From Taeniopygia guttata (taxonomy: Eukaryota > Chordata > Aves > Passeriformes > Estrildidae), in the NCBI RefSeq assembly GCF_048771995.1, contig NC_133030.1, forward strand, positions 52,722,501 to 52,786,500: a stretch of 64,000 nucleotides of DNA. The letters run 5' to 3'. This document shows, piece after piece, positions 34,501-46,900 of this stretch (position 1 is the stretch's first letter; every line of letters begins with the position of its first letter). Below the pieces are notes generated by a model, which saw nothing but the letters and a program-made list of their open reading frames with translations, was not told the origin of the DNA and made no database searches. Made by a program: the position numbers and the translations under genes.

Positions 34501-36639
34501 TGGGAGTCTTGGTTATTTCGGTGACAAGGGCCATGAACCTTTCCAAGGACTTAACTTTTATCTGGCAAAGGTGTGGCTGGCCTGGCTGTGCCACAGGGAG
34601 GAGCGGGGAAGGCAGCCATGACCTTTTAAAAATGAGCAGCCAGATTTCTGAATGCATGTGCTGCTAAAAAGAAAAGCTCACTTTGCTTTCTCTCCCTTCC
34701 CTTCCCCCTCTGAAAAACTCATCTCAAAGGAAAAAACTTCTCTGCAAATGGAAAAACAATTGCCACATTGCCCTTTGCAAGAGAAACAACTTGACATTTG
34801 ACCACACGTGGAATTTCCTTAGATGTGGGCTCTGATGCAAGACAAATTTCTCTTAGGCTTCTGCTGCTTTCTAAATTCAAGGAAAAGAATATAAGTGGTG
34901 GCTTAATCCTCAGCTCTGCAGCCTTTGGGGTTCTCTGGTCTGTTTGAATCCAAGTTTAACATTTGTCCTTAATAAGGTTTAATAACATTTAGGTATAATA
35001 TTGCAATAAAATGTTACTAACTATACACTGATACTCCAAGAAAGCCAGGATCCCTGATTAGTGCACATTAGCTGCTGCAGTGATGGCCTGGGGATGGCCC
35101 TTCAGCACATCTGGGTCTGCTCTGCACATATAATGATGATTTTATGTGCCAGCCCTGTTGATTAGCTGTAAACCAGGTTTTCAGAGGCAAGCATTCACCT
35201 GCTACTTCTAATTCCTGTCATTTCCGTGGACTAATAAAAGATTGATGAGGAATGGATCTGGGATAGAGCAGAACTATTGGCTTGGGTTTGTGCTGGAGGA
35301 GAGTAAAGGCACAGTATAGACGAGGCATCACTGAGAACTGCAAGAGGCAGCCCTAGGGAATGTCAAGAGGCAGAAACAACCCTGGCTCTGCCTGAGATGA
35401 GAGTCCTTAGGTTTGTTTAACTGCATGTGAGAATGCTGGCATTGGCCTCACCGCTCCAGCAAGGGTACACCGCCTGTGTGCAGGAAAGGCAGAGGGGGAA
35501 TTCCATCCCCACATTCTCCCCAGATCAGAACTGGAGAGGAAGAAGGAAAAAGCAGCTCCATGCATAAAACTAAGAAATTGCAAGGAACCTTTTCCCTCCA
35601 AATTTAAAGCATAAATTGCTGATCTGGACTTCCTGAATGCCTCCAGCTCCCAGAGCAGGCTGGGACATTTGTTCATATATTGAAAGAAGCACTTGCTGCT
35701 GGGCTGCTGCATAGCTTAAGAATGGCTCTAAGATATTTCAGTCACAGAAGTGATTGCAGCTTACCAGAGAGCAGCCAGGTGGACACCAGGCAAATGTCAA
35801 AGCTGCCACAGCTCTGTGGTGATGCAGCAGCTGCAGCCAGGCTGGCAAGTGTCCAAAGGGCACTCCTGGACCAGCTGCAGCACTTTAGTACTCTGAGGCA
35901 GAGGTTTTGGGTAACTGAGAGGATGTCACACATTTAAAGCCTCATTTCCAGCAGTCCTGCAGCAGCATACCTGTCTAAAACGCCAAGAGATCAGTGCCAG
36001 ATCAGCCTACCCCACAACAGTATTTTCCCATACATTCACACTTACAATAAAAAAGAAGAATAAAGGTTGTTACACCTTTCATGAGCATTGATATGAAACA
36101 GATATTTTTTATATTTTATTTTTTATAACCATAAGCAAATTAGACTTCCATGTTTGCAGGCAGCACTCCAAACTGATTTAGTGAATTCTTTCCTTTGCCT
36201 CCTGTGGAACAGGGCCAGGTTCACCTACCACCATGCCACAGACTCACAGGATGACCCCAAGAAAGTCACTTAACCCCCTTCAAGGATTTTCTCATCTCCC
36301 TGCTGGCAGGGGGGATTCTGATTCCTTTCAGGAGCCTGAGCTCAGCTCCAAGGCAGTCCCTGCTCTGCACCTTAGTCCAGGCTTGCCACCCCCAAATCCA
36401 AGAGTCTGACCACACCAAAACAGTCTTGAATTTCTTCGTGGGACAGCTAGAGATGTCTGTAGTGAAAAACATCAATCTCAGAAAACCTAAACCAAATATA
36501 TCCAATTTTCAATGAAAATTGTTTGAAAAAACTACTTATGTGCTACTGAAGCAGTCGCAGGCAAGCTTTCCCTTTAACCCCAGCAACATGCCTCACCCAC
36601 AACGTGACTTAGAGAGGTTACTTAAGTGGTAATAATCTT

Positions 36640-36960
36640 CTTAATTCACTATTCCCAAGGAGTCTTGTCCTCTTTTCAGAAATTGCCAACAAGGTCACCA
36701 CTTCCGTTGATTGTGCCTGTGTTTGTTGTAAGACGGAGGCGGCTCCGAGTGACTAAGGATGGAAACTCCTCCCAGATCATTCCTGCTGTCAAACACCGGT
36801 GACAAATGTTTGCAGAAAAGCAAATGAAAGTGGGTTGTAAAGGGCACCATGTTACAAACTTCAGACACTCTAATGAATAATTTTCCCTGCTGTTCACCCT
36901 TGATTCCTTTATCAGTTTCTTAATCAATTCTGTCTCCTAGTATGCCAGACCTTCACTCAG
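36640..36960. promoter_or_regulatory. Candidate enhancer block with nuclear-receptor-like site
   Basis: Repeat-free, with a few CpGs in AT-rich surroundings. It has AAGGTCACC at 36691-36699 (nuclear-receptor half-site type), TGTTTGTTG near 36720 (forkhead type) and TCTAATGAATAATT near 36868 (homeodomain type). Texture and motif mix suggest an enhancer; conservation is not tested. Confidence 0.28.
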
Positions 36961-39589
36961 CGTTCTGGGGACAGCACTTGCTTTGCTAGAGAAAATCAGC
37001 TGGACAGATGATCAGCTGGACAATCAGACCTCACTGCTGCTCTGTTTCTATTGCTGGTCATTCCCAAAAGCATAGTTTGCTCCTGTTCCCAATTTGGGAT
37101 GAAAGCCTGATCTCTTGGTTACCTGTTGTGGCTAACCTTGGCCAGTGACAATTTTAACATCTTTTTTTCAGCTTGGTGAAAACATCTTTCTATGCTTGAC
37201 ATAGCACAGAGCAGGGAGATGAGAATGGAAATGAGATGTAATTTGTCTTAAGGTAGAACTGTATTTGGCTGTTGTAAATATTCTGCCTTGGTTATGTGCT
37301 CTAGAAGGAGCTGCTTCTAGTATAGGTAAGTGAAGGTGTGATCTCTCTGACCTGCAGTGGACAGAAGATGCTTTCACTGCCTCAAAACAAATTTCAGAAT
37401 TCCTAGGATGAGCCAATAATTCAGTGTAGCTGACACCTCACCTTCCTTTATCACCAAACTGAATCTGTGATCACAGACAGCTGCAATTAGTCCCCAGAGC
37501 ACTGATAGTACATGATGAGCACTGTGGCTTTTGCCTCCCTGAAGGATGACACTCTGCCTCTGTAATTGCTCTCAAGATTTTCCAGCTCTGAAGCCTTTGT
37601 CAGCTAACCTTGGATATACAAGCTGTCCAGGGAAGTTATTGATTCCTCTTGTCTCCACCTCCTCCCTGCCCAGTTAGACTGATTTATAGGAATTTTGGTA
37701 GGAACCACTAAAATCCTGGCAGAGCTCATTAATCTGTGAATCTTTAAAAGACTTCCCTCCTTGCAGAGACCATCTGTTTGCCTGCGTGCTATTTCTGCAG
37801 CTGCCAAATCAGGTTTGTGAGACTCTCACCTTCTCCTCAAACCCACCACATGATACTGTAATATTTACATTCAGGGCTCAACACTTTTTCCTACCAGATC
37901 TGTGCAGAGCAAATGCAGCTTCACTCATCTGTGCAAGACCCAAACCCAGTAAAATAAACAGCAATAATGCCCCTAAAACCAAAAGCAGCAAGATCAGACT
38001 GAATCATATCATTTTTCTTGGCTTTTTATGTTCACTGGGAGACAATTCAGTAACACCTGAAACCTCTGCAGAGGAAACTGCCAATAACTGTAATTACAGC
38101 ATGAAAATCTACCATGCAGTGATGGAAAAGAGCTTTGGCCTATGTCCCCTGTTCTGGGTGACTCCTGCAGAGCTGGCCAGCACAGAGCCACTCATGTTTG
38201 TCAGCAGATGCCAAAAGCTGGCTCATGCTGTCATGCTCACCTTTTCTCCAACTTTTTGCAAATGCATCTCCCTTGAGTGCCACAGCAGGCTCATTTTGGC
38301 TCAGTGTGTCAGGGGACATTGTCAGCAAAAGCTGTGGCAGCTCAGAACCCAGTTTTGTCTTTCAAATATAGTTTTTTTATTTCTTCACATCATTGCAGTG
38401 GCCTTTCATAACTCCCTCCCAGAGAATGTAACCTTTTATAAATTAGATGGGATAAAAATGCCACCAAGATTCAGACTATCATTTAATTACTTCTTTAAGA
38501 AAAATCCTCTTCTGAATCTTTGATCTTTTTTTCTTTTCTGTATCTTTCCACATTTACATGAAGTATTGTCTCTGTGAGCCAGCAGTTTTCACTAGTAAGG
38601 TTCACATTTCTTGGAGACAGCAGGAATTTCTTCCCCATTTTCTTTTTCAATGTGCAAAATTATTTTCCCTGCTGCTGGATTTGTGTCACCTGACATACTT
38701 AATCTTCTAATCTTCTCTCTGGGGTGACATCAGAGGAGATGATGGAGACATTTCCTTTCTTGAATACAAAGCTCAGATTCAATTTTTACTAGTGAAAATC
38801 TTGCTAATAACATTTTAAAAATAGAGATAAATGCAAAATTATGACATGCCTAGTTATTTTGGGTGCCTTCCATTACTTTTGTATTTGTTGCTTCCTAGAG
38901 GGCTGTTTTAGCTGTCAGCTGTATCTTGCCTATTTTTACTCTTCCTTCTCTCGATGAGCCCACATGAGATCTTGTCAAAGCATCAGCTTCTCTTGAAGTT
39001 GCATTATTATACTTCCCATCCATCAAGTGGAAATGCCAAGAGAATGTGTCAGAAAACAATAATGAAATAAAATTCGAATAATTGGGACTTCCTGGGCACT
39101 CTGCTTCTCGCTGAGCCTGGTTGCTGTGCAGAGGTTCAAGCCCATCTGAGCAGCAGCTCCCTCCTCTGCCCATGTACTCATGGCACAGCATCCCACTGCC
39201 CTGGCTTTGCCTCCCTGATCCCAGAGGTACATCCAGGACCTCACCAAGGCCCCGTCAGTGACTCAGGAGATGTGAGGCTGACAGTGGGGCTGACAGTGGG
39301 GCTGGTAGTGGCCAGCCAGCACACTCCCCTCTTGCTTCTCTGCCCTATAAACTAGCTGCAATCCAAAAGCTGGGGTCAATTTTACCCCTTATATTAGAGG
39401 ACAGACAGGCACATTCTATCCCCACAACTGCAGGGCTTTTCAAGGGGGAAAAAAGTGTCTTAGCTAAGAAATTCCTAACATTCTGGGCTCTTCAGTGCTC
39501 TGAGAGAAGGTCATCCACATCCTGATGCCAACCTGCTTATATCAGCCTGGAGTTTCTCTTCTAGCCCTGTCCTTCCCCTCCCCCTCCCC

Positions 39590-39810
39590 AGGCTGTGAAT
39601 CCTCCATACACAACAGTCAGAAATCTCTTCACACGGCAGGAAAAACCCAAGGGAATTTGCATAAATTAGAAGGGAGAAGCACATTTCAGCCATTCTCTCT
39701 TTAAACTGCGTGGAAATCACGCTGATGGGAGAGAGAAACGCCTGCGCTCGCTTCAATCTCATGGAAAATTGCAGATTTAATAATCAGATATGATTTTGTT
39801 AGCTAAAGAA
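39590..39810. promoter_or_regulatory. Candidate enhancer block with octamer site
   Basis: A perfect ATTTGCAT octamer at 39655-39662 is followed by AAATTAG, and further right lie TTTAATAATC and GTTAGCTAA homeodomain-like text and an isolated CpG cluster (near 39705-39755). It is repeat-free. A regulatory role is an inference from motifs. Confidence 0.27.
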
Positions 39811-40344
39811 ATAACTTTCACTTCTCATGATTTCCCTCTGTCAGGAGAGAAAAAGGCAGAGGGAAGCAGAACAACTCACCCATGCCCCTGCAGCAGTGCT
39901 GAGCTTAGCAAAGCTCTTCCACCAGTAAAGTCAGCATGCTCCTGCTCTTCCTGCAAGGCTTGGATGAGGCTGCTCCATCCATGGCTGAGCAAGAGGCAAG
40001 TCAGCAGTAGCAAAAGCTCTGGTTCAGCTGGGAGCTTTCAGGTGGACCAGGCTCTTTTCACAGCCAGATTGCTGTGTCAGTCAGGTCATGGGGAAAATTA
40101 TGACCTCCCCATGGGATTTAAAATCTTAAAGCTCTGATTTTCCATTATATTTAAGCACTTAGATTAGGCACAGATCAGATGGGATGTGTAAACAGGTAGA
40201 TGAGAAAATACTACATATCTTACTTGTGTAGGTGGCAATATTTGAGCTCTAAGATGACAGTGTATTTGCACGCTGCACCCAGGTTTCCCCAAACATGCCC
40301 TCTTTCCTCAGGCATATCAGCTCAGCTCCAGAGCTTTTGTATCT

Positions 40345-40440
40345 CAAAAGCCCTTGGCACTGTCAGGACTGGCCTTGAACGTGTCCAGGGATGGGACATC
40401 CACAACATTCCTGGGCAGATAATTCTTCCTGGAAATCTCC
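40345..40440 (-). mobile_element. Worn CR1 LINE fragment
   Basis: GGCCTTGAACGTGTCCAGGG followed by ATGGGACATCCACAACATTCCTGGGCA matches the complement of inner CR1 3' sequence. The usual terminal repeat is missing, so this is an older or internal fragment. Confidence 0.7.
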
Positions 40441-43079
40441 AGAGAGGGGACATCACAGCAGCTGCTTAAGTATTTCAAGATGCAGCAGGAAAATGCAGCT
40501 GTCTTCCAGAGGAAACTAAATGGTCCAGGAAAATCTTCTTTAGGAAATACTCCAGTGACTTCCTTACATACATTGCATTTACTACCCCACTCATGGTACT
40601 TGTCATGGATTTATGCAGAAGCTGTCTGTCAGGGAATAGAATGAAGCAGAGATATTTATAAATGGTTCTCTCTTTGTGTTGAGGGATAAGCATCCTTCAG
40701 GTTCCTTGGAAAGCCTAAGCGAGAGCAGTTATTGGCAAATACTTAGCCCATTTCTCCCATCAGTGCAATACCTGCTGAAATAATATGTGCTTTACTTCTC
40801 ACCCTTTATTTTTTATTTCAGTTTTTGACTTTTGCCTTTTTGCTATGACAGACACCAGGCTTATTCATAAATATCCTAAACTTTCTCTGTCAGACTTAAA
40901 TTTTCCAGGCTTGGCCTTTATCCAGGAGCAAACATGGCTCTTCTCTTTTCAGGCTGAGAAATGGGGGAAGGTAAAAGAAATACTCTGTTTTAATCAAAGT
41001 TAAAAAAGTCTTATAATTTATCAAAGACCAATATTATAACTAAAGTATCCAGGGATCAGACCTAATTTTTTGATTGAAGTATCCACATCAAAAGAAGGTG
41101 TTTGTTTGTGAGTATTGTTGTAAGTTGATTTTTTCAACTTTTGACCTCCTTTAGTGTTTCACTGAGGAGCTCTCCCAAGGCCAAATCCTAGTAAGGGCTC
41201 TGGCAGATGGATTCTTGCCAACTTTGCTGTAGTAGTTTAAGATATATTTGTCCTTCCCCCTCAGTCTCTGCTGGCTTCTCTGCCCCTCTTCCAGAAGATG
41301 TGACCACCTGCAGCAGATGTGGCCATGGACAATGTAATGGGGGCAGGGGCTTCTTAAATTCCTCTGAAGGACAAGATAGAGCTGAGACACCAGTCTGGGA
41401 TTTGGCAGTGCCTTCCCTGCAGGCACTTGTCCAGCTCTGCCAGAGGGCTCTGACTTTCAGTGGAGGAGCACCAGCACACAGCTGTGAGAGGTAACTTCAA
41501 AACCAGCTGCAGCTGTTTGCTCCGAATACAAGGAGGAATGGTGAGCCCTTAATCCTGCAAATACTTTTGTATGTGTTTATAACTGTGAGCAGTTCCAGAA
41601 ATTTCAGTGGGGCTTGAAGTTAAATTGGCACGTAAATGCTTGCAGGGCTGGGAGCCTGCGTTTCCACAGGGTCGAGCTAAGAAAGCTTTGATTGTCACAC
41701 ATTGGAGCAATATGTGTCTGCAGCCAGATGACACTGCAAGAAAAGTCCCCCAGTCTGGTTTAGGCCTTCTTCCTTTCCCAGATGCATACTGAGATCAAGA
41801 CCAGACATTTCCCTGACTGCCAGAATAGCTAGTGGCCACTCCCTGGGTCTGTGGCGGCAGCAGGATGGAGAGGCTGGGCATGATGCCCTGCACTTCTCCT
41901 TGTACAGCCTCCTTGGCAAGAGAGCACAGCCTGAGGCTCTGCTCCTCCTCAGAGCTCCCCTCCAGGTGAGCCTTACAGCAGTGAAAATCTCCATGCGTGC
42001 TGCAAGAGCAGATTGGGAAGCAGGCACTGACAAGGGCTGCCCTGACAGAAATGTGCCAACAGAGCCTCATGCTGGCCAGACACTCCTGGCTCTGCGTGCC
42101 CAACCCTGTGTAGGCAACCCGAGGAATGGTTTTGGGAACATGTCACAATCTACTTTTGCAGCTATTTTTGCTTCTTAGTCAGAGGCCTGACATCCTGAAT
42201 TGAATCCATGGCTAGTTGTGCTGCTGAGTAACCAGCAGAGTATAAAAAGGCTTCTCTTCAGGGAGAGCTCAGGCAGAGCCAGCAGTAGCCAGCCTTTGGG
42301 TGCTTGGACTGAAGCATCTGAGTAAAAACAGCCCACGCTTTTCAGGGGTGCTGGGCACCCTGAACTCCTAGTATACTTCATGTAATTTATGCTTTTATTC
42401 CTTCAAGGCATTTTGAAGAAAGATATTCCCGATGGCTCATTTCCCCCAGGGCTGTCTGGCCACATGGTCTGGAAGTGCTTCCCAGAGACTGCCCCCCATG
42501 GAGCCCCCCTTGCCTCGTCCCAGCCCTCCCTCGGGCTCTGGGGCTGAAACCCCGACATTTGGGAAGGGCTCAGACACTGAAGGTCTGTGTCAGACAAAGC
42601 CCAGGCTGATCCCGACTGTCCCCAAGACAAAAAGTGGCAGCAAATCAGCACCCCCCGGGCGCTGAGGCTCCCACCAGGTCCCGCACGTCTCTGCCAAGCC
42701 CAGCCTGGCTCCAACGCTGCCAGAGCCTTTGCTTGCACTTCATTAAGGTGCCTAATGAGCACACCAGCGTGCAGGGGTACTCTCCACTGACCGTGCGAGT
42801 CTGGGAACCTCGTAACCAACTAATCCCACATAAACATTTTCAAAGAGTAAAAAAATAACTTGTAGGAGCAGCCACTAAAGTGGCATTAAAGTGGCATATT
42901 TTAAGCAAGAAAAGTCACGAAGTCACAGAGAAATCTGCACTCACGATATTATTATAAACTACGAAACAGCCTTTAGCAACAGTGTCACAAAACAATTTCT
43001 CAGATATTACAATATAAACAAAGACCTTTTTTTTTTCCTCCGTCCTTAAAGAGATATACCCTGGCTCCTGCCCCCTTTT
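40441..43079. other. Intergenic desert, segment 8
   Basis: No gene or named repeat recognised. GC content rises from about 42430. Open frames on both strands there are short and mutually overlapping. Confidence 0.5.
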
Positions 43080-43980
43080 CCAGCAGTGTTTGTACTCGGA
43101 CCCTGCAGAAGGAGAGGGTACAGAGGAAGATGCCAGAGCCTGTCCCCCAGCCCAGCAGCTCCGCCCCAGCCCCCCGGGAAGCAGGAGCGCCCTGCGGGGT
43201 GGCTCCCAGCCCCAACCCCAGCGCACAGCAATTAGCTCTGCTCTCCCGCGCGGATTTGCGGCTCGGCTCTTAAAAGCCGTTTCATAAATATTCGATGGCC
43301 TTTCCGACAGGGTAATGTGCCTCTGTGACATTAAAGAGGAAACTCTGCGAAGGGGAGGGATGACAACAAATTTATCCACCAATAGCACACTCTTTTGGCA
43401 CAAAAGCACATTCTTATCTTTACATCCCATAATGAGAAGGCAGGGACGGGACTGTTGCTACAGCTCTCTGGGTGGGTAGATGTGGAGTGCAAGAGAAGGG
43501 TGCCTGTAAACTGTCAGATATTTTTCCCCCTTGCCTTTGGAAAGAGAAGGACCCGCGCTCGTGGTCCTGCAGTGGTTTTCCTGAGCCCCCGGTGAGGAGG
43601 ACTTCTCGCACGATGTCAGACTGCGAGGGACTGCCTGTGGGTAAGCGCCAGATTTATATTTACCCCGGTGTCCTGCCGGCCGGCTCGCAGGCTCGGATTG
43701 CAGAGTCACACGCGAAGCCGCTTGCTTTCCAAGGGAGCCGGAGCCGCAGCAGGGAGAGCAGAAACTCCCTGAAAGCACTGCAGATCCTGGTGCGGTGCCT
43801 TGGAGTCCCTGGAGGGCTGGGAGGGTGGTAGTGCCTGGGTTTTCTCTGAAGGCACAGGGGCTGGGCAGGAGGAAGGGTTCTGGGATTCAGGCTGATGGAC
43901 TGAAGGGTCGGAATCCGCAGGATGATGGTTTCGGTGCGTGCAGTCGTGAGCTCGCTCAGGAGAGTTTGTGGGGATGGGTG
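43080..43980. promoter_or_regulatory. GC-richer island with a possible noncoding or first exon
   Basis: CpG density is raised compared with the desert around it, though less than at 25.1 kb. Within it, ATG at 43613 opens MSDCEGLPV and meets a strong donor (GTAAGC) at 43641; another donor-like GTGAGG lies at 43592. A TTCATAAATATTCG element lies near 43280. This could be a start site of a noncoding RNA or an unknown gene, or only a GC-rich enhancer. No matching downstream exon was recognised. Confidence 0.3.
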
Positions 43981-46900
43981 CTGCAGGACCAGGCGCTGTG
44001 TGTGTCCTGTTTGTTCCTTGATAAACCTTCCTGCATGGTAACGGACACTACCGGGCAGATAAATGTAATGCCAAGGCTTTATTTGCTGAAAGGAAATAGA
44101 AATATACATTATTTTTAAAACAAGTGCATTACACACTTTGCCTGTATCTGGGAAGGAATCCCGTACTAGAGCTCAAGGCTGTATCTTTCAAACTTCACTA
44201 GGCAGAAGAACATGTCAGCAAGAAGCACGTTTCTCAGCTGTTTTTTTAAAAAAAACTTCTATAGGAACTTTAAATATTATCTAGGCTGCCTGTACAAAAA
44301 GAAAATCTTGTCAAAATGATAGCCTAATTCTCTGCCAAGGCATTTTACTAATAAAGATATGGATTACTGGAAATATCTTTTATTTTTTATTTTACCGTGG
44401 CAAGCATTTATCTTTTCACGTGAATATGTATATGCAACATGTACTGTGTAGCACTCCTGTTCCATTGGTCTGTGAAGGCTGTGCACCAAAGATGAGCTAA
44501 AAAGTGAGGCTGGAGAAGGAGAAGGCTACTGCAGTATTTTTCTTTTTTCCTCCTCTCCCTGCTTCCATTTTACAGAGCAAATCCCAAGTCCAAAACGGCG
44601 CAGTCGTAACTAGAGTGGAAAAATATAAATTATGTATATGGTGCGGAGTGAGCTGCACCATGCACAATTTCATGGGCTGTTGCTATCAGCTAAAGACAGA
44701 AGAGATGAAAATGAGTATTTCCTGCTTTTCTGCTCAAACGGGTGAAATGTTAACCAGCAAAGTTTCGCTTTTACAGGCTTTGATTTTAGGGGCCTGGCCA
44801 CAGCTTGCTTATTAAGCACTCTGAGTTGGGGGTGGGATATTTCAGGGTGACGGTATCAGTATCAGCTGGCATCTGATATTAATGATGAAACTGATATCAA
44901 GAGTGCATGGCATCTTGAGTGCAGAAATTACTGATATCTCAATTACCTATACTGCTGAAAGGACCTTCAAGTTTTCTTCCAGAAAAACATCCATGGATGC
45001 ATTGAGGGAAGAAAGTAATTTTCTATGGGCAGGAATGAAAATTAAAGTGATGTTTAGATGTGGATTTGAAACATGCCAGAAAAGAGCAAAGGTTTATTTC
45101 TCTATTCTTCCATACTGCCCAACCCTGCTTCCAGGCCTGCTCTCATGAAGCTACATTCACCTTGCCTAATGCCAGATGCAACCAACCTGTCCCAAGAGAC
45201 ACCTGCTTCATGGACCTGGCAAAATATTCTGGTTCCTATATTCACAGATGTGTGAATGCATATATATTAATATAAAAATATGCACCAAACCAGCAGTGGA
45301 CAGAGAAATTGTGGTACTCCATCAGAGTTATTAAGTAATCTTAGTGAACCAGTTGCTGACAGCTTGCTTTTCATGTCAAGGAATTTTGAAGTAATTCTCT
45401 CTGCGGCTATTGCTCTTTCACTAGCTAGGTCAAAGTTTAAAACTTTGGCAGTTTAAAACTTAACACTCCATAAAAAGAGCTGCAAAAAATCATCACCCAA
45501 ACCTTCTAATACACTGCTTAGTGTTCACTAGTGCAGAAATGCCTCTTTGCTGAATCAAATGAGCACAGCAGGACTGGAAGTGTATTTCCAAAATCCTTGA
45601 TTTTGAATGCAGCCAGATAATACAGCCACAAAAAGTTGGTGCAGTGACAGATATCATTAGCACTGCAATGTGGCTGCAGTCCAGAGCCCTGCTTCGAACA
45701 CAAACCCTACAGCCCTGTGCATGCGCCCGTGCACACACATGCACACGGCTATAAATAATTTAGCCAAAGCACAATATTAGTGTCAAGTGTATGTACTGCT
45801 TCAGTAACCTCTTTGCACAGGGTATGCCTCACGATCAACCTGGAGCATTGCACTTTGTAGTTACAGGAAATGAATGCCAGAGTTTTTAGACTGCTTTCAG
45901 CCTACACAAGAATGTAGCAGGAACAGCTGTGTAATTGTTCCCTCAGAAAAGCAACTTGGGGGGAATGGCTGAATTCAATCTTCGACTTAAATCACTGGAT
46001 ATGAACAGCTTGATGCGCCAATAATTTTTTAAAAGACTTTATTCAGAAAGAGTATCCTACTTCAGTGCTGGAAATGGTTATGCAATTTTTCATGATGAAA
46101 GCATTGGGTGTTTTTAAATTACTGGTTTCTGTTCAATTCCAGTGTGGCTGCACTCTTTCATTGTTGTGGAATGGAAAATTAAACATGTGATGCAAACAAA
46201 GTTTTATTTTGTTGTTTGGATGTAGTACAGAAGATATAAAAAAAGTAACTTAAATGCCAGAAGGCAGATTACATGTAAGCAAGTGTTCAGTTCAATTCTG
46301 GATTGAATTAATTCCAAAAAAAAGGCATTAGAAAACCTTTGAGATTTGAAAGTGAACAGAATTCTAAAATTTACACTAATAATTTCCCATTGTAATACAG
46401 GGAGATAAAGAAAAAAAGATCAGTCACTTCAAGACAAATGCGCTCCTATTTCTTCCTCATTAGCAATTATTGACATACAGATGCTATCCATTAGTGCCAG
46501 CTACATAGATTTCTTGTCACTCCTACAAGCAGATAAAAGAAAAGCACATCAATTATTTAAATGCTTCCTCTTGTGTGTATTATTTTCTTCTTGTAAGGAG
46601 TCATAGTTCAGTCTCTGAACGACTGAACAGCTTTTCACGCACCCAGCATTTTGATTAGGAATATATGACTCATGATGGTTCTGGTTCTTAACACAAACCT
46701 TTTGACTTCAGAAAAATCTCTGAAGTCATGCAAGGGTTCTTCAAGTACCTCTTTTCTTTCTTTCCCCTTTCAGCCACAGACTGACTTTGAATAGCATGGG
46801 TAGCTTCTTGTGGATAACAGCACTGTTGAAATAACACAGGGTATTGAGCCACAACAGATGAAGATGAAGAAGAACACCAGGAGTCTCATATATGCATACT

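Larger units (their letters stand above)
31521..40344. other. Intergenic desert, segment 7
   Basis: 8.8 kb without a recognised gene or named repeat. Candidate regulatory blocks at 36640-36960 and 39590-39810 are listed separately. A 246-codon open frame at 37786-38523 is discussed in the findings; I do not call it a gene. Confidence 0.45.

Noticed and set aside
43472-43831. 119-codon frame as a protein
   Set aside because: No domain is seen. The more interesting point is the donor site and CpG content, reported as a finding instead.
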